A DNA stretch of 37,507 nt from Trueperaceae bacterium (GTDB taxonomy: Bacteria; Deinococcota; Deinococci; Deinococcales; Trueperaceae): contig REEJ01000160.1 of the NCBI GenBank assembly GCA_007695125.1, positions 1 to 37,507 of the forward strand. Direction: 5' to 3'. The translations under genes were made by a program, and so were the position numbers. The notes beneath the pieces were generated by a model that did no database searches, was not told the origin of the DNA, and saw nothing but the letters and a program-made list of their open reading frames with translations. Positions 1 to 7,855 of this stretch are shown piece after piece (the stretch's first letter is position 1; every line of letters begins with the position of its first letter).

Positions 1-2
1 AC

Positions 3-362
3 CAGGTGATCATCGCCGGCACGTACGCCGCCGTGGCCGAGGGGTTGACGCTCGGCATCGCGGCGGGCATCGACGTCGAGGCCGCGCATCGCGCCGTGGC
101 CGGCGGCGCTGCCGGCTCGTGGGGCCTCACGCACCGCGGCCCGAACATGCTGCGCAACGACTACCCGCTCGGCTTCCGCCTGCGCTTGCATCGCAAGGAT
201 CTCGGCATCGCGCTCGAGACGGCGGCGACACTCGGCGTCCCGCTGCCCCTCGCCGCCTACGTGGCGCAGCTCGAGACGGGCCTCGTGCAGCGCGGGTACG
301 GCGACGACGACGTCAGCGCCATCGCGAGGGTCGTGCGTGAGCAGGCGGGACTCGACGACTGA
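3..362 (+). CDS. 3-hydroxyisobutyrate dehydrogenase-family protein, C-terminal part (5' truncated by window edge)
   Basis: The reading frame is open from the window edge, so only about the last 119 residues are present. They match the all-helical C-terminal domain of the beta-hydroxyacid dehydrogenase family (3-hydroxyisobutyrate dehydrogenase, tartronate semialdehyde reductase). This domain forms the dimer interface and completes the active site. The family hallmark is the segment FRLRLHRKDLGIALETA, the conserved 'F...L..KDL.LA' helix, followed by a typical ending. The Rossmann NAD(P)-binding domain lies outside the window. The substrate cannot be decided from this fragment; hydroxyisobutyrate, tartronate semialdehyde and succinic semialdehyde reductases all share this tail. 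No downstream gene follows on the same strand. Confidence 0.8.
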   Translation, partial: QVIIAGTYAAVAEGLTLGIAAGIDVEAAHRAVAGGAAGSWGLTHRGPNMLRNDYPLGFRLRLHRKDLGIALETAATLGVPLPLAAYVAQLETGLVQRGYGDDDVSAIARVVREQAGLDD

Positions 363-404
363 CGGTGATGATGGGGCTGATGGTGCTTCGGGCGGGCGTG
401 CGCC

Positions 405-1160
405 TCAACCGGGCAAGCGCGCGACCACCCACACGCGCGGATCGCTCGCGTCTGCGCGCGTCCCATCGGGAAACGTGATCACGTCGACCACGGTGAAGCC
501 CGCGCCGCGAAGCGCCACCTCGAGTTCCGCCGGCTCATAGGGGCGCTCTTCGTGATGCTCGACGAAGGCGCCGCGCGGACCCCGACAGTACGCGGCCACG
601 CGCGCCCGGCGGATGGCTGGATCCCAGGTGTGCTCCCAGCGGTAGTACACGTCGCCGGCCCAGCCTTCGGCCACGTCGTCCTCCCACAACGACTGCAGCC
701 CCACGGCGGTGTTGACGTCGAACGCGAAGGCGCCGCCGCGCCCCAGATGCGCTGCGACGCGCTCGCACGCCAGGCCGAGCTCGCCGTCGCCGGTGAGGTT
801 GTTGAGGGCGTCGAACACCGCGATCACGAGGTCGAATCGCTCGCCGAGCGCCAGCGTGCGGGCGTCGCCGACGAGGTACCGCCCACGCGGATCGCGGCGC
901 CGGGCGGCCCGGATCATCGCCTCTGACGGGTCGACGCCGACGACCTCGAAGCCGAGGTCGCGATACGGCTCGCCCGCCCGACCCGTGCCGCAGCCGAGGT
1001 CGAGCACGCGCTGCCCCGTCCAGCCGCGCTGCGCGAGCTCGCTGCGGACGAAGCCACACCAGGCGTCGTACGGGACGTCTTGCATGATCTCGTCGTAGAC
1101 GTCCGCCAAGGCGCTGTACGGCGGCCGGACCGGCGCCTCCGACGGGGCTCTCACGGGCAC
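405..1160 (-). CDS. class I SAM-dependent methyltransferase
   Basis: This is a soluble Rossmann-fold methyltransferase. The SAM-binding motif I is VLDLGCGTGRAG, followed by the acidic end of strand 2 (VVGVDPSEAMI). GDARTLAL and FDLVIAVFDALNNL match motifs II/III of ubiquinone/tRNA-type methyltransferases. The C-terminal half (YRWEHTWDP and YEPAELEVALRGAGF) is typical of small-molecule methyltransferases of the Methyltransf_25 group. The frame stays open up to a GTG at 1271, but the family domain starts near YSALADVYDEIM and the 1271 codon lies in the loop of a long inverted repeat. A GTG at 1160 or 1154 is preferred. No clear ribosome-binding site supports any start, so the 5' end is uncertain. 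The substrate is unknown. Confidence 0.8.
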   Translation of the reverse strand: MPVRAPSEAPVRPPYSALADVYDEIMQDVPYDAWCGFVRSELAQRGWTGQRVLDLGCGTGRAGEPYRDLGFEVVGVDPSEAMIRAARRRDPRGRYLVGDARTLALGERFDLVIAVFDALNNLTGDGELGLACERVAAHLGRGGAFAFDVNTAVGLQSLWEDDVAEGWAGDVYYRWEHTWDPAIRRARVAAYCRGPRGAFVEHHEERPYEPAELEVALRGAGFTVVDVITFPDGTRADASDPRVWVVARLPG

Positions 1161-1247
1161 CGCCAGCAGCGGCCGACGCCGGGCGGGCTTGGACACATCG
1201 TGGCCCAGACCAACGTCGCCCGCCAGGCACGTCGGTAGCCTGCTCTC

Positions 1248-1306
1248 AACCTTGAGGCCGGCGCTCCGCACCCCGCTGCCCCCCCGGCGGAGCGCCCTTC
1301 AAGGTT
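1248..1306. repeat. long inverted repeat (hairpin) between methyltransferase and mreB-like gene
   Basis: The arms AACCTTGA + GCGCTCCGC (1248-1255, 1261-1269) are mirrored perfectly by GCGGAGCGC + TCAAGGTT (1287-1295, 1299-1306). Two short unpaired joints and a 17-base loop separate them. The stem has about 17-19 pairs. No T-run follows on either strand, so it is not an obvious intrinsic terminator. It sits between divergent genes and could be a leader structure, protein-binding palindrome or short repeat element. Confidence 0.7.
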
Positions 1307-1433
1307 CTCGTGTGCAGGGTCGCCGAGCGGCGGCGCGTGCCGTGTTCCAGAGCGATCCGTGACGTCAGCCATATGCGCAGCGCATCCGGCGCCATGCTAC
1401 CCGGCGACCGCAACTCCGACGCTTCGCGGGTGG

Positions 1434-1439
1434 TAGCGT
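1434..1439 (+). promoter_or_regulatory. -10 box (TAGCGT) of mreB-like gene
   Basis: TAGCGT lies 6 bases before the ATG at 1446 with no Shine-Dalgarno sequence, which implies a leaderless transcript. The same box and spacing recur before the gene at 6722. No -35 consensus is visible. Confidence 0.5.
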
Positions 1440-1445
1440 GGCCGC

Positions 1446-2456
1446 ATGATCGGCGTCGACCTCGGCACCACCACCGTACGTATCCACCTCAAGGGCAAGG
1501 GTGTCGTGCTGCGTGAACCGGCGGTGATCGCCGTCATCAAGGGCACCACCGACGTCAAGGCAGTCGGTGAGGACGCCTACCGTATGCTCGGGCGCACCCC
1601 TGGCAACGTGATGGCGGTGCGGCCCATGGCCGACGGCGTGATCGCCGACTACACCCTCACCGAGATGATGCTCAAGGCGTTCATCCGGAAGGTGCTCACC
1701 GGACCCGCGCGCTTCCTCCGTCCCACCATCATGGTGTGCATCCCGTCCGGCATCACCGAGGTCGAGAAGCGCGCCGTCGTCCAAGCGGTGCACGAGATCG
1801 GCGCGCGCAAGGCGTTGCTGATCGAGGAGCCGATCGCCGGCGCCATCGGCGCCGGTATCCGCATCGAAGAGCCGGTGGGCACCATGGTGATCGACGTGGG
1901 TGGCGGCACCACCGATATCGCGGTGCTGTCGATGGGCGGCATCGTCGTCTCGGAGTCGCTGCGCATCGCCGGCAACCACTTCGACCGCGACATCATGGCG
2001 TTCGTCAAGGCGAAGCACAACCTGCTCATCGGCGATCGGACGGCCGAGGAGATCAAGCGGACCGTCGGGGCCGCGATGATCTCGGCCGGCGACGAGCTCG
2101 TCGACATGGAGGTGCGCGGCCGCGACCTGATCGACGGCATGCCGAAGACCGTCGTGGTCAGCACGGAGGACGTCGTGAGCGCCCTGCGCGACTCGCTCGA
2201 CAAGATCGCGGTCGGCGTGCGGAAGGTGTTGGAGCAGGCCCCGCCCGAACTCGTGTCCGATGTGATCGAGCGCGGCATCGTGCTGATCGGCGGGGGCTCG
2301 CAGCTCCGGTCGCTCGACCAGTTCCTGCAGCGCATCACGAGCATCCCCGTCGCGCTCGCCGACAACCCGGTCGATTGCGTCGTGATCGGGACCTCGAAGG
2401 CGCTCGACATGGCGCACCTGTTGCAAGACGCCCGCAACAAGTACGACACGTACTGA
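1446..2456 (+). CDS. mreB: MreB/Mbl-family rod-shape actin homologue
   Basis: This 336-residue bacterial actin matches the normal MreB length. It polymerises beneath the membrane and directs peptidoglycan synthesis along the cell length. Visible actin-fold signatures are phosphate-1 IGVDLGTTTVRI at the start, phosphate-2 MVIDVGGGTTDIAVLS near residue 145, and the adenosine motif IVLIGGGSQLRSLDQFL near residue 280. The N-terminus begins directly with the first beta strand and lacks the short amphipathic extension of Gram-negative MreB. It is monocistronic here; mreC, mreD and rodA are not adjacent, so it could be an extra paralogue (Mbl/MreBH-like). The start is set by the leaderless promoter box 6 bases upstream. 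Confidence 0.93.
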   Translation: MIGVDLGTTTVRIHLKGKGVVLREPAVIAVIKGTTDVKAVGEDAYRMLGRTPGNVMAVRPMADGVIADYTLTEMMLKAFIRKVLTGPARFLRPTIMVCIPSGITEVEKRAVVQAVHEIGARKALLIEEPIAGAIGAGIRIEEPVGTMVIDVGGGTTDIAVLSMGGIVVSESLRIAGNHFDRDIMAFVKAKHNLLIGDRTAEEIKRTVGAAMISAGDELVDMEVRGRDLIDGMPKTVVVSTEDVVSALRDSLDKIAVGVRKVLEQAPPELVSDVIERGIVLIGGGSQLRSLDQFLQRITSIPVALADNPVDCVVIGTSKALDMAHLLQDARNKYDTY

Positions 2457-2461
2457 GCCGA

Positions 2462-2519
2462 CCACGACCACGGCCACGCGTCCGCCTCGTAAGGGCTGGG
2501 CGCGCGGCCGTGGTCGTGG
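2462..2519. terminator. bidirectional hairpin between convergent mreB-like and FKBP genes
   Basis: CCACGACCACGGCC (2462-2475) pairs perfectly with GGCCGTGGTCGTGG (2506-2519), and four further pairs (2477-2480 with 2501-2504) extend the stem after one mismatch. It lies just past the mreB-like stop and before the convergent FKBP stop at 2540. There is no T-tract, so termination is inferred from position. Confidence 0.6.
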
Positions 2520-2539
2520 CTGCCGGCTGGCGGCCGTGG

Positions 2540-2968
2540 TCAGCTGACGTCGACGAGCGTGACGTCGAACGTGAGCGCCTTACCCGCGAGCGGGTGGTTG
2601 GCATCGAGCGTGATGGCATCGTCGGCGACGGCAGCGACACGCACCGGCATCGTCTGACCGTCTTGCCCGCGCAGGCCGAGCTCCATCCCGATCTCGGGCT
2701 CGAGCCCTTCGGGAAGCTGCTCGCTCGGCACCTCGAGGACGAGGTCCTCACGGTGATCGCCGTACCCGTCGGCCGGACCGATCCGCACCGTCTTGCTGTC
2801 GCCGACCTGCATACCGGCTACGGCCTCGTCGAAGCCGGGCACGACTTGGCCCGAGCCTACGGTGAAGGCGAGCGGGTCGCGGCCCTCTGAAGTGTCGAAC
2901 ACCGTGCCGTCGTCGAGCTTGCCGGTGTAATGGACGTGGACGGTGTCGCCGCTCGTGGCAGTGGCCAT
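2540..2968 (-). CDS. FKBP-type peptidyl-prolyl cis-trans isomerase, SlyD-like
   Basis: This 142-residue cytosolic prolyl isomerase and folding helper has the FKBP core (VHVHYTGKLDDGTVFDTS and VVPGFDEAVAGMQVGD), with the Tyr, Asp and Phe positions of the FK506-binding pocket. An inserted insert-in-flap (IF) chaperone domain spans roughly residues 70-120, and a final strand ALTFDVTLVDV closes the fold. Unlike E. coli SlyD there is no His/Cys-rich metal-binding tail, as is usual for short SlyD proteins of Thermus type. AGGAGG sits 8 bases before the ATG at 2968 and fixes the start; the frame continues upstream but without family similarity. It is 52 bases downstream of the gamma-glutamyltransferase gene and may be cotranscribed. 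Confidence 0.92.
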   Translation of the reverse strand: MATATSGDTVHVHYTGKLDDGTVFDTSEGRDPLAFTVGSGQVVPGFDEAVAGMQVGDSKTVRIGPADGYGDHREDLVLEVPSEQLPEGLEPEIGMELGLRGQDGQTMPVRVAAVADDAITLDANHPLAGKALTFDVTLVDVS

Positions 2969-3020
2969 GGACGACCTCCTTCCTGGCGCAACGGGTCCGC
3001 GTTGGGCCCGCGCACGCACG

Positions 3021-4619
3021 TCAATACCCTACCGCTTGGCCGTCCTTGCGATGGTCGGACCCGGCTACGTAGCCGCCGTGGCCGTCGCGCCAGATCAACT
3101 GGGCGCCGCCGAACCCGAACGACTCGTCGGGCGCGGATCGCTGCACCACGTGGCCGAGGTCGACCAGTGCCTGCGCCACCGCATCGGGCACGCCGGCCTC
3201 GAGGGCGACGCCGCGACCACCCGTGACGCGCCAACGTGGAGCGTCGCTGGCAGCCTGCGGGTTCTGCTGGTGGCCGACCATCCGGAGCGTCATCTGTACG
3301 TGTCCCTGCGCCTGCATCATGCCCCCCATGACGCCGAAGGCGCAGCGGGCGTCGCCGCCGTGCGTCAGGAAGCCGGGGATGATGGTGTGGAACGGACGCT
3401 TGCCGCCGCCGACCCGGTTGGGATGGTCGGGCGTGAGCACGAAGCCCGCGCCCCGGTTCTGGAGCGCGATCCCCGTCTCGGGCACCACGACGCCCGAACC
3501 GAAGCCGGCGTAGTTCGATTGGATGAAGCTGACCATGCGGCCGTCGGCATCGGCGGTGCTCAGGTACACCGTGCCGCTAGGGCGTGGCGTGCCGTGCCCG
3601 GGATCGGCCGCGCGCTCGGGGTCGATGGTCGCAGCGCGGGCCGCCAGGTAGTCGTCGTCCAACAGGTCGGCCGCGCGCACCTCGGTCATGTGTTCCGGAT
3701 CGGCGATCCAACGCTCGGCGTCCGCGAGGGCGAGCTTCATCGCCTCGATCTGGAGGTGCAACCAGGGTGCGCTGTCGAGTTCGTGGTCGCGCAGATCGGG
3801 CCGGTGACGCAGGATGCCGAGAGCGATCAACGCCGCGAGCCCTTGCCCGTTCGGCGGGATCTCGTGCAGCTCGTGGTCGGCGAACCACGTGGCGATCGGC
3901 TCGACCCACTCCGGCCGGTGCTCTGCGAGGTCGGCGTGGTCCAGCAGCGCACCGTTCGCGCGCGCGTGGGCGACGATCGCGTCGGCTAGGTGACCGCGGT
4001 ACAGGGCCTCGCCGCCCGTCTCGGCGATGCGCTCGAGGCTACGGGCCTGCTGCGGGAAGCGCCAGATCTCCCCCGCCGACGGTACCCGGCCCGCGGGCGC
4101 GAAGTCCCGCTGCCAGTCCGGCTGGTCGGTGTACGTGCGGCGGCTCATGTCCCAGCCGCGGGCGATGATCGGCGACACGGCGAACCCCTCGTCGGCGTAG
4201 CGCACGGCGTCCTCGAGGAGGCTCGCGAACGGAAGCGCGGCGAAGCGTTCGTGCAGCGCGACCCAACCCGACACGGCACCCGGGACGGTGACCGTGTCCC
4301 AGCCGCGGTACGGCATGGCGTCGTGAGCGCCGAAGCGCTCCGGCGTGAGGGAGCGCGGACTGCGGCCGGAAGCGTTGAGGCCGTGCAGGCGCGCTCCGTC
4401 CCAGACGAGCGCGAAAGCGTCGGAGCCGAGGCCGTTGCCGGTCGGCTCGACCACGGTGAGCACGGCGGCGGCAGCGATCGCGGCATCGACGGCGTTGCCA
4501 CCGCGCTGGAGCGCGCGAAGCCCCGCTTGGGCGGCGAGCGGCTGCGAGGTGGCGACGACGTTGCGCGCCATGACGGGCATGCGTTGCGAGGCGTAGGGCG
4601 TCGTGAAGTCGAGCGTCAT
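3021..4619 (-). CDS. gamma-glutamyltransferase family protein (YwrD-like)
   Basis: This N-terminal-nucleophile hydrolase has 532 residues. The family cleaves itself before a Thr that then attacks gamma-glutamyl bonds of glutathione-like substrates. The probable nucleophile is Thr350 in PSGTVYLSTAD. The usual THH/TTH triplet is replaced by TVY, as in the YwrD-like subgroup. Other hallmarks are the N-terminal GGNAVDAAIAAAAVLTVVEP, the SNYAGFGSGVVVP loop and GGMMQAQGHVQ near the end. No signal peptide is visible, so it appears cytosolic, unlike classical secreted GGT. The ATG at 4619 has AGGAG upstream and overlaps the preceding membrane-protein gene by 4 bases (ATGA), implying translational coupling. 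Actual substrate is unknown; cephalosporin or other gamma-glutamyl amides are alternatives. Confidence 0.9.
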   Translation of the reverse strand: MTLDFTTPYASQRMPVMARNVVATSQPLAAQAGLRALQRGGNAVDAAIAAAAVLTVVEPTGNGLGSDAFALVWDGARLHGLNASGRSPRSLTPERFGAHDAMPYRGWDTVTVPGAVSGWVALHERFAALPFASLLEDAVRYADEGFAVSPIIARGWDMSRRTYTDQPDWQRDFAPAGRVPSAGEIWRFPQQARSLERIAETGGEALYRGHLADAIVAHARANGALLDHADLAEHRPEWVEPIATWFADHELHEIPPNGQGLAALIALGILRHRPDLRDHELDSAPWLHLQIEAMKLALADAERWIADPEHMTEVRAADLLDDDYLAARAATIDPERAADPGHGTPRPSGTVYLSTADADGRMVSFIQSNYAGFGSGVVVPETGIALQNRGAGFVLTPDHPNRVGGGKRPFHTIIPGFLTHGGDARCAFGVMGGMMQAQGHVQMTLRMVGHQQNPQAASDAPRWRVTGGRGVALEAGVPDAVAQALVDLGHVVQRSAPDESFGFGGAQLIWRDGHGGYVAGSDHRKDGQAVGY

Positions 4620-5125
4620 GATCGGGACTCCTGATCGGGCGCTGGCGCCCCTTGTCGAGGATCGTCGCCGGGCGTCGTGTCCGCGGCGGCCACCCGCGCC
4701 GCAGCGCCGGTGAGCAAGAAGCCGAGCACGTAGCCGATCGACAACACGGCCGCCATGGCCACGAGGTAGACCGGGCCCTGACCCGACACGAGGAGCAAGA
4801 CCCCGAACCACGCCGGGATCGAGAACAGGACCGCCGCGGCGATGATGCCCGAGAGCGCGCTCTGGCGCCCGCCTGCGTGAACCGTGGCCCGCCCCAGCAG
4901 CCACCCGAGCGGCAGGTGGAACAGCGCCATGGCGAGCAGCACGACGGCCACGATGTCGTTCGGAGCGCCACGGCTCGGGACCAGGGCGGCGATGAGCAGG
5001 CCCACGAGGAGCGCAAGCAGCACTTGGCCACCGAACACGGCCAAGTAGACGAGCCGCAGCAGCGCCGCGGCCTCGCCCGCGTCGGGTGGTGGTCCGGAAG
5101 CGAAGCGGCGCAGACGCTCGATCAC
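4616..5125 (-). CDS. hypothetical four-helix membrane protein
   Basis: This 169-residue protein has four hydrophobic segments: about residues 23-48 (LVYLAVFGGQVLLALLVG), 58-77, 93-113 and 119-140. An Ala/Pro/Asp-rich hydrophilic tail follows. I do not recognise the family. It lies between a 44-residue single-span protein and the gamma-glutamyltransferase, overlapping the latter by 4 bases, so it is probably coexpressed with it. The frame is strongly coding by composition and by its neat placement. The function is unknown; an accessory membrane component is only a guess. Confidence 0.72.
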   Translation of the reverse strand: MIERLRRFASGPPPDAGEAAALLRLVYLAVFGGQVLLALLVGLLIAALVPSRGAPNDIVAVVLLAMALFHLPLGWLLGRATVHAGGRQSALSGIIAAAVLFSIPAWFGVLLLVSGQGPVYLVAMAAVLSIGYVLGFLLTGAAARVAAADTTPGDDPRQGAPAPDQESRS

Positions 5126-5153
5126 GCCCGCGCCCTCACCGCCACCGAGGCGC

Positions 5154-5288
5154 TCAGTGCGCCTCGGCGTCCGGGTCGTAGGTGGTGCCGATCATCCAGC
5201 GACCGAGCATGATGAACCCCGCGGACACGGCCACGAGACCCGCCAGCACCAGCATCGCGTAGACCATGATCGAGATGAATGTGCTCAC
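5154..5288 (-). CDS. small single-span membrane protein (44 aa)
   Basis: A short ORF beginning with GTG at 5288 is preceded by GGAGG at a 5-base spacing, which makes this start more credible than the upstream open frame. Residues about 5-33 form one transmembrane helix (MVYAMLVLAGLVAVSAGF), followed by LGRWMIGTTYDPDAEAH. It begins 16 bases after the MATE gene stop and ends 28 bases before the next membrane gene, so it sits inside a same-strand operon. No family was recognised. Small membrane proteins next to transporters are often modulators, but that is inference. Confidence 0.6.
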   Translation of the reverse strand: MSTFISIMVYAMLVLAGLVAVSAGFIMLGRWMIGTTYDPDAEAH

Positions 5289-5304
5289 GTCGTCCTCCGG
5301 GGCG

Positions 5305-6645
5305 TCATCGTACCCGACGGGCGAGCGCGACGAACCGTGTGGACAACCACACCGCTGCAACGGCCAATCCCACCACGAGTCCGTACCACAGCCCGGCGCC
5401 CTCGAGGCCGAGACCGAAGGCGAGCAGGACCCCCGATCCGAGACCGACCAGCCAGTACGACACCAGGGTGATCAGCATCGGCACGCGCGTGTCCTTGAGC
5501 CCGCGCAACGCGCCGATCGCGGCGACCTGCAGGCCATCGACCAGTTGGAACAGGGCGCCGATGCGCAAGAATGTGGTCGCGAAGGCGACGAGGCCGGCGT
5601 TCGCAGGTTCGGCCACGTCGACGTAGAGGCCGATGACGAACTCTGGGGCCAGCCAGTAGATGGCGGCCGTGACGCACATGACCGCCAGCGACAGCGTGAT
5701 GCCCACGCCCCCCGCGGCGCGCACGCCGTCCGGGTCACCCCTGCCGACGGCGTGGCCGACGCGCGCCGTCGTCGCCACGCCGAGGCCGAGCGGGATCATG
5801 AACGTGAACGACACCGTCTGGATGGCGACCTGGTGTCCCGCCAGGGCGGTCTGTCCGACGATGCCCATCAGGACCGCCGTCACGGCGAACAGGCCGGTCT
5901 CGAAGCCGACGGTGAGGGCGATCGGCCACCCGAGCCGGGCGATCTCGCCGACCTGCTCGCGCCGCAGGCGCGCCCAGCGCAAGACCGGGTGGAGCGGATC
6001 GCGCCGGACGACGTGGATGGCGAGGAGCACCGCCATGAGCGTGTACACGATGGCGGTGGCGTAGCCCGTCCCCACCAGGCCGAGCGCCGGGAAGCCCCAG
6101 CGTCCGAACATCAGCGCGTTGTTCGCGAGCACGTTGGCGCCGATGCCGACGAAGCTGATCAGCATGATCGGGCGCGTGTGACCGGCTCCCTCGAGGAACG
6201 CCCGCAGCGACACGTAGAGCATGAAGCCGGGCACGCCCCAGGCGACCGCCCGCAGGTAACCCGTCGCCAGATCGGCCGTCGCGGGGTCTTGGCCGAGGCG
6301 CGTCAGGAGCGGTCCGGCCGACCACAGGAGCGCCATGGCGACGGGTGTCAGCAGGGCGGCCAGGACGACGCCGTGACGCGCGACGTCGGCGGCGCGCTCC
6401 GGCCTGCGGGCACCGACGGCCTGCGCGACGAGCGGCCCGACGGCGAAGAGGATGGAGCCCGCCACGATGGAGACGAAGAAGAAGAGCATGCTGCCGAGCG
6501 CGATGCCGGCGAGCGAGGCCGGACCGAGCCGACCCACCATCAACGTGTCGACCAGGCCCATTCCGTTCTGGGCCATCTGCGCCAGCGCCAGCGGGAGCGC
6601 GATGCGCAGCAGAGGGGGGGCCTCACGAACCCACGCGTCGAGCAC
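5305..6645 (-). CDS. MATE family multidrug/sodium antiporter
   Basis: This inner-membrane exporter of about 446 residues has 12 predicted helices and exports cationic drugs or metabolites in exchange for Na+ or H+. Family features are IALPLALAQMAQNGMGLVDTLMVGRLG in the first helix, VGPLVAQAVGARRPERA after helix 2, and the same pattern in the second half (GLGVATTARVGHAVGRGDPDGV). These reflect the internal two-fold repeat. The open frame runs back to 7140 on the minus strand, but the upstream part overlaps the divergent gene at 6722 and has no family similarity. GTG 6645 gives the normal MATE length and lies 5 bases after a TAGGAT box, fitting a leaderless start. It probably heads the operon with the genes at 5288, 5125 and 4619. 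Confidence 0.88.
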   Translation of the reverse strand: MLDAWVREAPPLLRIALPLALAQMAQNGMGLVDTLMVGRLGPASLAGIALGSMLFFFVSIVAGSILFAVGPLVAQAVGARRPERAADVARHGVVLAALLTPVAMALLWSAGPLLTRLGQDPATADLATGYLRAVAWGVPGFMLYVSLRAFLEGAGHTRPIMLISFVGIGANVLANNALMFGRWGFPALGLVGTGYATAIVYTLMAVLLAIHVVRRDPLHPVLRWARLRREQVGEIARLGWPIALTVGFETGLFAVTAVLMGIVGQTALAGHQVAIQTVSFTFMIPLGLGVATTARVGHAVGRGDPDGVRAAGGVGITLSLAVMCVTAAIYWLAPEFVIGLYVDVAEPANAGLVAFATTFLRIGALFQLVDGLQVAAIGALRGLKDTRVPMLITLVSYWLVGLGSGVLLAFGLGLEGAGLWYGLVVGLAVAAVWLSTRFVALARRVR

Positions 6646-6650
6646 GCGCC

Positions 6651-6656
6651 ATCCTA
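6651..6656 (-). promoter_or_regulatory. -10 box (TAGGAT) of MATE gene
   Basis: On the minus strand TAGGAT lies 5 bases upstream of the GTG at 6645. No Shine-Dalgarno sequence is present. It matches the TANNNT leaderless pattern seen elsewhere in the window. Confidence 0.4.
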
Positions 6657-6709
6657 GCCCGTGCCGGGCGGCCCGGCCGGGCGGCGTACCCTTCTCATGC
6701 CTTCCGCGG

Positions 6710-6715
6710 TAGCGT
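6710..6715 (+). promoter_or_regulatory. -10 box (TAGCGT) of ankyrin-M23 gene
   Basis: GGTAGCGTGG with TAGCGT 6 bases before the ATG at 6722 is nearly identical to the sequence before the mreB-like gene. No Shine-Dalgarno sequence is present. Confidence 0.5.
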
Positions 6716-6721
6716 GGTCGA

Positions 6722-7825
6722 ATGCTGCGACTCATCGCCGTGGTCCTCATCCTGACGCTGGCCACACTGACGGCCCTCTTGCAGTTCGGTGTGCTGCCGA
6801 ACCCCTTCGACCGGGCGCCCGCCGTCCCGCCGGTGCCACCGCTCCTGACGTCGCTCGAGGCCGGCGACACCGACGGCGTGGTGGCCGCCCTCGAAGCAGG
6901 CGCCGACCCGTCGCAGGTCGACGCCAACGGTCGCACGGCGCTCATGGTCGCCGCCCAGCACGCCGGGCCGCTGGAGATCGAGGCGCTGCTCGCGCACGGT
7001 GCGGACGTCGACGCCCGCTCGGCTGACGGGATGACCGCGTTGATGCTCGCGTTGCGGCACGCTCGCACGTCGGAGGTGCCGCTGCTGCTGCTCAACGCCG
7101 GCGCCGACCCGACGCTGACCGACGCTGCCGGCAACGGCATGCTGCACTTCGCGGATCAGAACAGCGCCGTTCGCAACAGCGGCCTGTACCCGCGCTTGCA
7201 GGAGTTGACCCAACTGCCGTTCTTCTCGGGCTGGCCGAGCGCCTACGTGGTGCCGGTACCTGGCTCGACGCTGAGTTCACGCGCCGCGCACTGGCCGGCG
7301 GCGCCGCGTGCCTACCGCAACGGCATCCACGAGGGCTTCGACTTCTACGACGGGGCGGTCTCCGGTGCGCCCATCGCGTACGGCACGGCGATCGTGGCGA
7401 TGGCCTCGGGAACGGTGGTCCGTGCCGACCACGGCTACGTCGAGATGACCCGCGCCGAGTACGACGAGGTCATCGTGGCGTCGCGCACGGTGATGATCAC
7501 GCCTGAGGACATGCTCGATCGGCTGCGCGGGATGCAAGTGTGGCTCGAGCACCCGGGCGGCTTCGTGACGCGCTACGCGCACCTCTCGAGCATCCCACCG
7601 GAGGTCCAAGTCGGCGCGCGCGTCACGCAGGGCCAAGTCGTCGGGTTCACGGGCAACTCGGGCACCGTCGAGGCCGCGGACGGGACGCAGGACGACCCGC
7701 ACCCCCACGTCGAGATCTGGCGAGAGGACGAGTACCTGGGACAGGGACGCGAACCGGCCGAGATCTTCGAGATGGCGCGCCAGTTGTTCGGCAGCCGCGG
7801 CCTGCCGCCGCGCTGGGGACCCTGA
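6722..7825 (+). CDS. ankyrin-repeat / M23 (LytM) peptidase fusion protein
   Basis: This 367-residue envelope protein starts with a signal anchor (residues about 2-22, LRLIAVVLILTLATLTALL). Two to three ankyrin repeats follow at about residues 40-140 (LEAGADPSQVDANGRTALMVA and LAHGADVDARSADGMTALMLAL). Residues about 175-350 form a peptidase family M23 domain. Zn ligands are present: H203 and D207 in HEGFDF, and H327-x-H329 in HPHVEIW, with YAHLS in between, so the site looks complete. M23 enzymes cut peptidoglycan cross-bridges. An insert of about 50 residues separates the first and second metal motifs. Ankyrin repeats on an M23 enzyme are unusual and may tether it to an envelope partner. The gene is divergent from the MATE operon. 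Confidence 0.88.
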   Translation: MLRLIAVVLILTLATLTALLQFGVLPNPFDRAPAVPPVPPLLTSLEAGDTDGVVAALEAGADPSQVDANGRTALMVAAQHAGPLEIEALLAHGADVDARSADGMTALMLALRHARTSEVPLLLLNAGADPTLTDAAGNGMLHFADQNSAVRNSGLYPRLQELTQLPFFSGWPSAYVVPVPGSTLSSRAAHWPAAPRAYRNGIHEGFDFYDGAVSGAPIAYGTAIVAMASGTVVRADHGYVEMTRAEYDEVIVASRTVMITPEDMLDRLRGMQVWLEHPGGFVTRYAHLSSIPPEVQVGARVTQGQVVGFTGNSGTVEAADGTQDDPHPHVEIWREDEYLGQGREPAEIFEMARQLFGSRGLPPRWGP

Positions 7826-7855
7826 GGCGCTCGGCCCCCAGCACGGTCGGTCAGA

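Noticed and set aside
1161-1271. N-terminal extension of the methyltransferase to GTG 1271
   Set aside because: The added segment has no family similarity, and its start codon lies in the loop of the 1248-1306 palindrome.
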